A stretch of 13,989 nt of DNA from a bacterium (GTDB taxonomy: Bacteria; SZUA-79; Acidulodesulfobacterales; Acidulodesulfobacteraceae). The position numbers and the translations under genes are program-made. The notes below the pieces were generated by a model, which had not been told where the DNA came from, ran no database searches, and saw only the letters and a program-made list of their open reading frames with translations. Shown here piece after piece: positions 12,666 through 13,989 of the stretch; position 1 is the first letter of the stretch; the number at the start of each line of letters is the position of its first letter. The stretch is from the NCBI GenBank assembly GCA_021794335.1, contig JAJYQZ010000021.1, forward strand, positions 1-13,989, written 5' to 3'.

Positions 12666-12725
12666 ATGGATAACATAACGTTAGAATGGAAAAAGGTAAA
12701 TAATATTAACAATGTTAGAAAATAA
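12666..12725 (+). pseudogene. Remnant of a second copy of the GIY-YIG-like gene
   Basis: Ribosome site GGAGG and 18 codons (MDNITLEWKKVNNINNVR) repeat the start of the gene at 8531, with three substitutions across about 110 bp including the leader. The sequence then jumps to AAATAA and the tail of the next repeat. The gene body has been removed, leaving a 19-aa frame between repeats R7 and R8. Confidence 0.85.
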
Positions 12726-12733
12726 AAGGAAAA

Positions 12734-12797
12734 AATAAAGGTGTCAGATTTATTTATTCCTTCACTCCCGACTGCGTTTGACGATGCCGTCTAGAGT
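12734..12797 (+). repeat. Hairpin repeat R8, same stem variant as R2
   Basis: The right arm reads GTCTAGAGT in place of GTCGGGAGT, the same change as in R2. The flank that follows (TTTTACGGCTGTTTTAAACA) also equals the R2 flank. This proves common descent of the two arrays. Confidence 0.9.
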
Positions 12798-12836
12798 TTT
12801 TATTTTACGGCTGTTTTAAACAAGGGGGCAACCGTT

Positions 12837-12890
12837 ATGTGTCAAATTAAAATTAAAGGTGTCAGATTTATTTATTCCAAAAAGAATTAA
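12837..12890 (+). pseudogene. Remnant of a second copy of the small PD-(D/E)XK-like gene
   Basis: The leader AGGGGGCAACCGTT and ATG equal those of the gene at 8080, but after the ATG the sequence passes within 14 bp into a repeat tail. The resulting 17-codon frame is largely translated repeat. Confidence 0.75.
12852..12878 (+). repeat. Hairpin-repeat tail only, R9
   Basis: TTAAAGGTGTCAGATTTATT and TATTCC are present; the stem-loop is absent. Confidence 0.85.
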
Positions 12891-12906
12891 AAACCTGATG
12901 TTATAA

Positions 12907-12933
12907 AATAAAGGTGTCAGATTTATTTATTCC
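12907..12933 (+). repeat. Hairpin-repeat tail only, R10
   Basis: AATAAAGGTGTCAGATTTAT and TTATTCC, ending 11 bp before the stop codon of the RAYT gene. With R11 it flanks that gene as a direct repeat. Confidence 0.85.
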
Positions 12934-12944
12934 TTTTATTCCGC

Positions 12945-13658
12945 TTATTTATTTTTAAACGGTCTTCCCTGCCCGCGCCTTTCTATTCTTTTTCCGATAA
13001 TTTGCTCCACAGCTTCCTCGAATCTTGTATTTCCGGTTAACTGTCCGCGTTTTACCGAATCCCGTAAAAATTTAATTTCTTCCGGCGCAATATTTTCGCC
13101 GACGAATTCTTTATATTTTTTCAGCCTTATATCGTTGGTTTCTCCAAGGCTTAAAAATACTGAGTCTATGTCTAATATTGCTTTTCCTGTTTTAATTTCG
13201 TCCGTGCTTCCGAAATTAATTCGTTCGGTATAGCTTGACCATTTATAATTAGCCGGATGATCGGTTATGCCGGCGCGGATAGGATTTAATTCAATATATC
13301 GGCAGCAATTTAATAAATACGCGTCTTTTTGAACAGGGCTTGATTTATATCTGCTTTCCCACAGAGTTCCGCTTCTGCCTTCAAGCATATTAAAACAACG
13401 CGTGGTTCGCGCCGCTAAAACTTTCATAAAAAGCGGGAGTTTATAAGCATCTTCTCCGGGCTGTAAAAGTAAATGTACATGGTTTGTCATAAGACAATAA
13501 GCAAAAACCTTTATTTCAAATTTTATCTTTAATTCCTGAATATTTTTTATATATCTTTCAAAATCTGCGTTTTCGGCAAAAATAACCTGACGATTATGTC
13601 CGCGTTGAATAATATGGTGCGGATAATTAGGTAATATTACTCTACGGATTCTTGACAT
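12945..13658 (-). CDS. RAYT / REP-associated tyrosine transposase (Y1, HUH)
   Basis: 237 aa, single-domain HUH nuclease. The N-terminus has the family signature (RRVILPNYPHHIIQRGHNRQ); the metal-binding HUH motif is His60-Val-His62 in MTNHVHLLL; the probable catalytic tyrosine is Tyr121 in CCRYIELNPIRAG; WSSY and a basic C-terminus (GKRIERRGQGRPFKNK) complete it. All key parts are present. RAYTs cut and join single-stranded DNA at short palindromic (REP) sequences and are usually single-copy and domesticated. Here the hairpin repeats R1-R11 are the likely substrates. Repeat tails lie at both ends of the gene, in direct orientation. The upstream flank resembles that of the gene at 458-742. No clear Shine-Dalgarno precedes the ATG. 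Confidence 0.9.
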   Translation of the reverse strand: MSRIRRVILPNYPHHIIQRGHNRQVIFAENADFERYIKNIQELKIKFEIKVFAYCLMTNHVHLLLQPGEDAYKLPLFMKVLAARTTRCFNMLEGRSGTLWESRYKSSPVQKDAYLLNCCRYIELNPIRAGITDHPANYKWSSYTERINFGSTDEIKTGKAILDIDSVFLSLGETNDIRLKKYKEFVGENIAPEEIKFLRDSVKRGQLTGNTRFEEAVEQIIGKRIERRGQGRPFKNK

Positions 13659-13765
13659 TAAATTAAGATTAAATTTATTATCGTTTATATTTATTTATGT
13701 ATTTATCTTGTTTAAAAATTTAAATAATTTATTATATCAATCTAATATTAAGAAATTATTACAGA

Positions 13766-13865
13766 AGTGTTAAATAAACGTTAAATTTTTATTGCAAAAT
13801 TATTGCAAATTTTCTATGCAATATATATTTCCGCTATAAGGCAAATAATAAGGCAATAAGGCAAT
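13766..13865. repeat. Upstream flank shared with the 458-742 gene; ATAAGGCAA repeats
   Basis: GTTAAATTTTTATTGCAAAA and a second TTGCAAA are followed by three ATAAGGCAA units running into the tail of R11; the counterpart is 863-930. The remaining 13659-13765 is AT-rich and shows nothing else. Confidence 0.55.
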
Positions 13866-13972
13866 TAAAGGTGTCAGATTTATTCACTTCGGCGGGCATA
13901 AAAGCGTTGCTTTTATAAGCACCCGCCTACATATCTTCACTCCCGACTGCGTTTGATGATGCCGTCGGGAGT
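13863..13972 (+). repeat. Hairpin repeat R11 with a second hairpin inserted
   Basis: The tail (TTAAAGGTGTCAGATTTATT) and the standard stem (13939-13972, followed by a T-run) are separated by about 50 extra bases containing another hairpin: GGCGGG (13891-13896) pairs with CCCGCC (13922-13927), and ATAAAAGC with GCTTTTAT inside. In other copies tail and stem are 5 bases apart. Confidence 0.85.
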
Positions 13973-13989
13973 TTTTTATTTTTAGGGGG

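Noticed and set aside
1..13989. tRNA or rRNA genes
   Set aside because: No cloverleaf or rRNA-like conserved segment was found; the integration site is a protein gene, not a tRNA.

Overview
Organism and setting: the window is AT-rich, comes from a Gram-negative-like bacterium, and has type IVa prepilins with a Deltaproteobacteria-like N-terminus, sigma-54 (-24/-12) promoters in front of the pilin loci, a DciA/DUF721-like gene end and an RAYT-type HUH transposase. I would guess a deltaproteobacterial-type lineage, but nothing here fixes the taxon. || Layout: (1) 1-1917 is chromosomal: the tail of a DciA-like gene, an 11-bp tandem repeat, a small coiled-coil membrane protein gene, and a sigma-54-driven locus (an unrecognised protein at 1318-1722, then the start of a type IV pilin gene at 1815). 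(2) That pilin gene breaks off after codon 42, inside a 23-bp sequence (1918-1940) that recurs exactly at 11929-11951. Between the copies lies about 10.0 kb with the hallmarks of an integrative element: a tyrosine recombinase next to the left repeat, an AlpA/excisionase-like HTH gene, a primase-like fragment, a second tyrosine recombinase and a small coupled protein, a 0.78-kb structured non-coding region, an unrecognised 318-aa protein, four cargo genes (two PD-(D/E)XK-like, one GIY-YIG-like, one membrane-anchored helical protein), and a complete pilin gene on the minus strand with its own sigma-54 promoter. (3) From 11952 the missing 3' part of the interrupted pilin gene continues in frame to 12551. 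Joining 1815-1940 to 11952-12551 gives a 241-aa pilin that closely parallels the 249-aa pilin carried by the element. (4) 12552-12944 holds collapsed copies of two of the cargo genes, and 12945-13658 encodes the RAYT-like transposase. || How it works together: the element appears to have entered a chromosomal pilin gene by site-specific recombination and to supply a substitute pilin whose promoter has the same architecture (GG-N10-GC sigma-54 core plus upstream TGACAA-N3-TTGTCA palindromes) as the locus it broke. The carried pilin contains a near-copy (22/23) of the recombination core in inverted orientation relative to the right-hand repeat. A 628-bp inversion would therefore join its promoter and N-terminus, in frame, to the other C-terminal cassette, so a pilin switch is possible. 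|| Superimposed on this is a family of about 11 hairpin repeats (tail AAAGGTGTCAGATTT plus ACTCCCGAC/GTCGGGAGT stem). They sit at the 3' ends of genes, with stop codons inside or just before the repeat tail, so the cargo genes look like cassettes. The nearby RAYT gene is the obvious candidate partner of these repeats.
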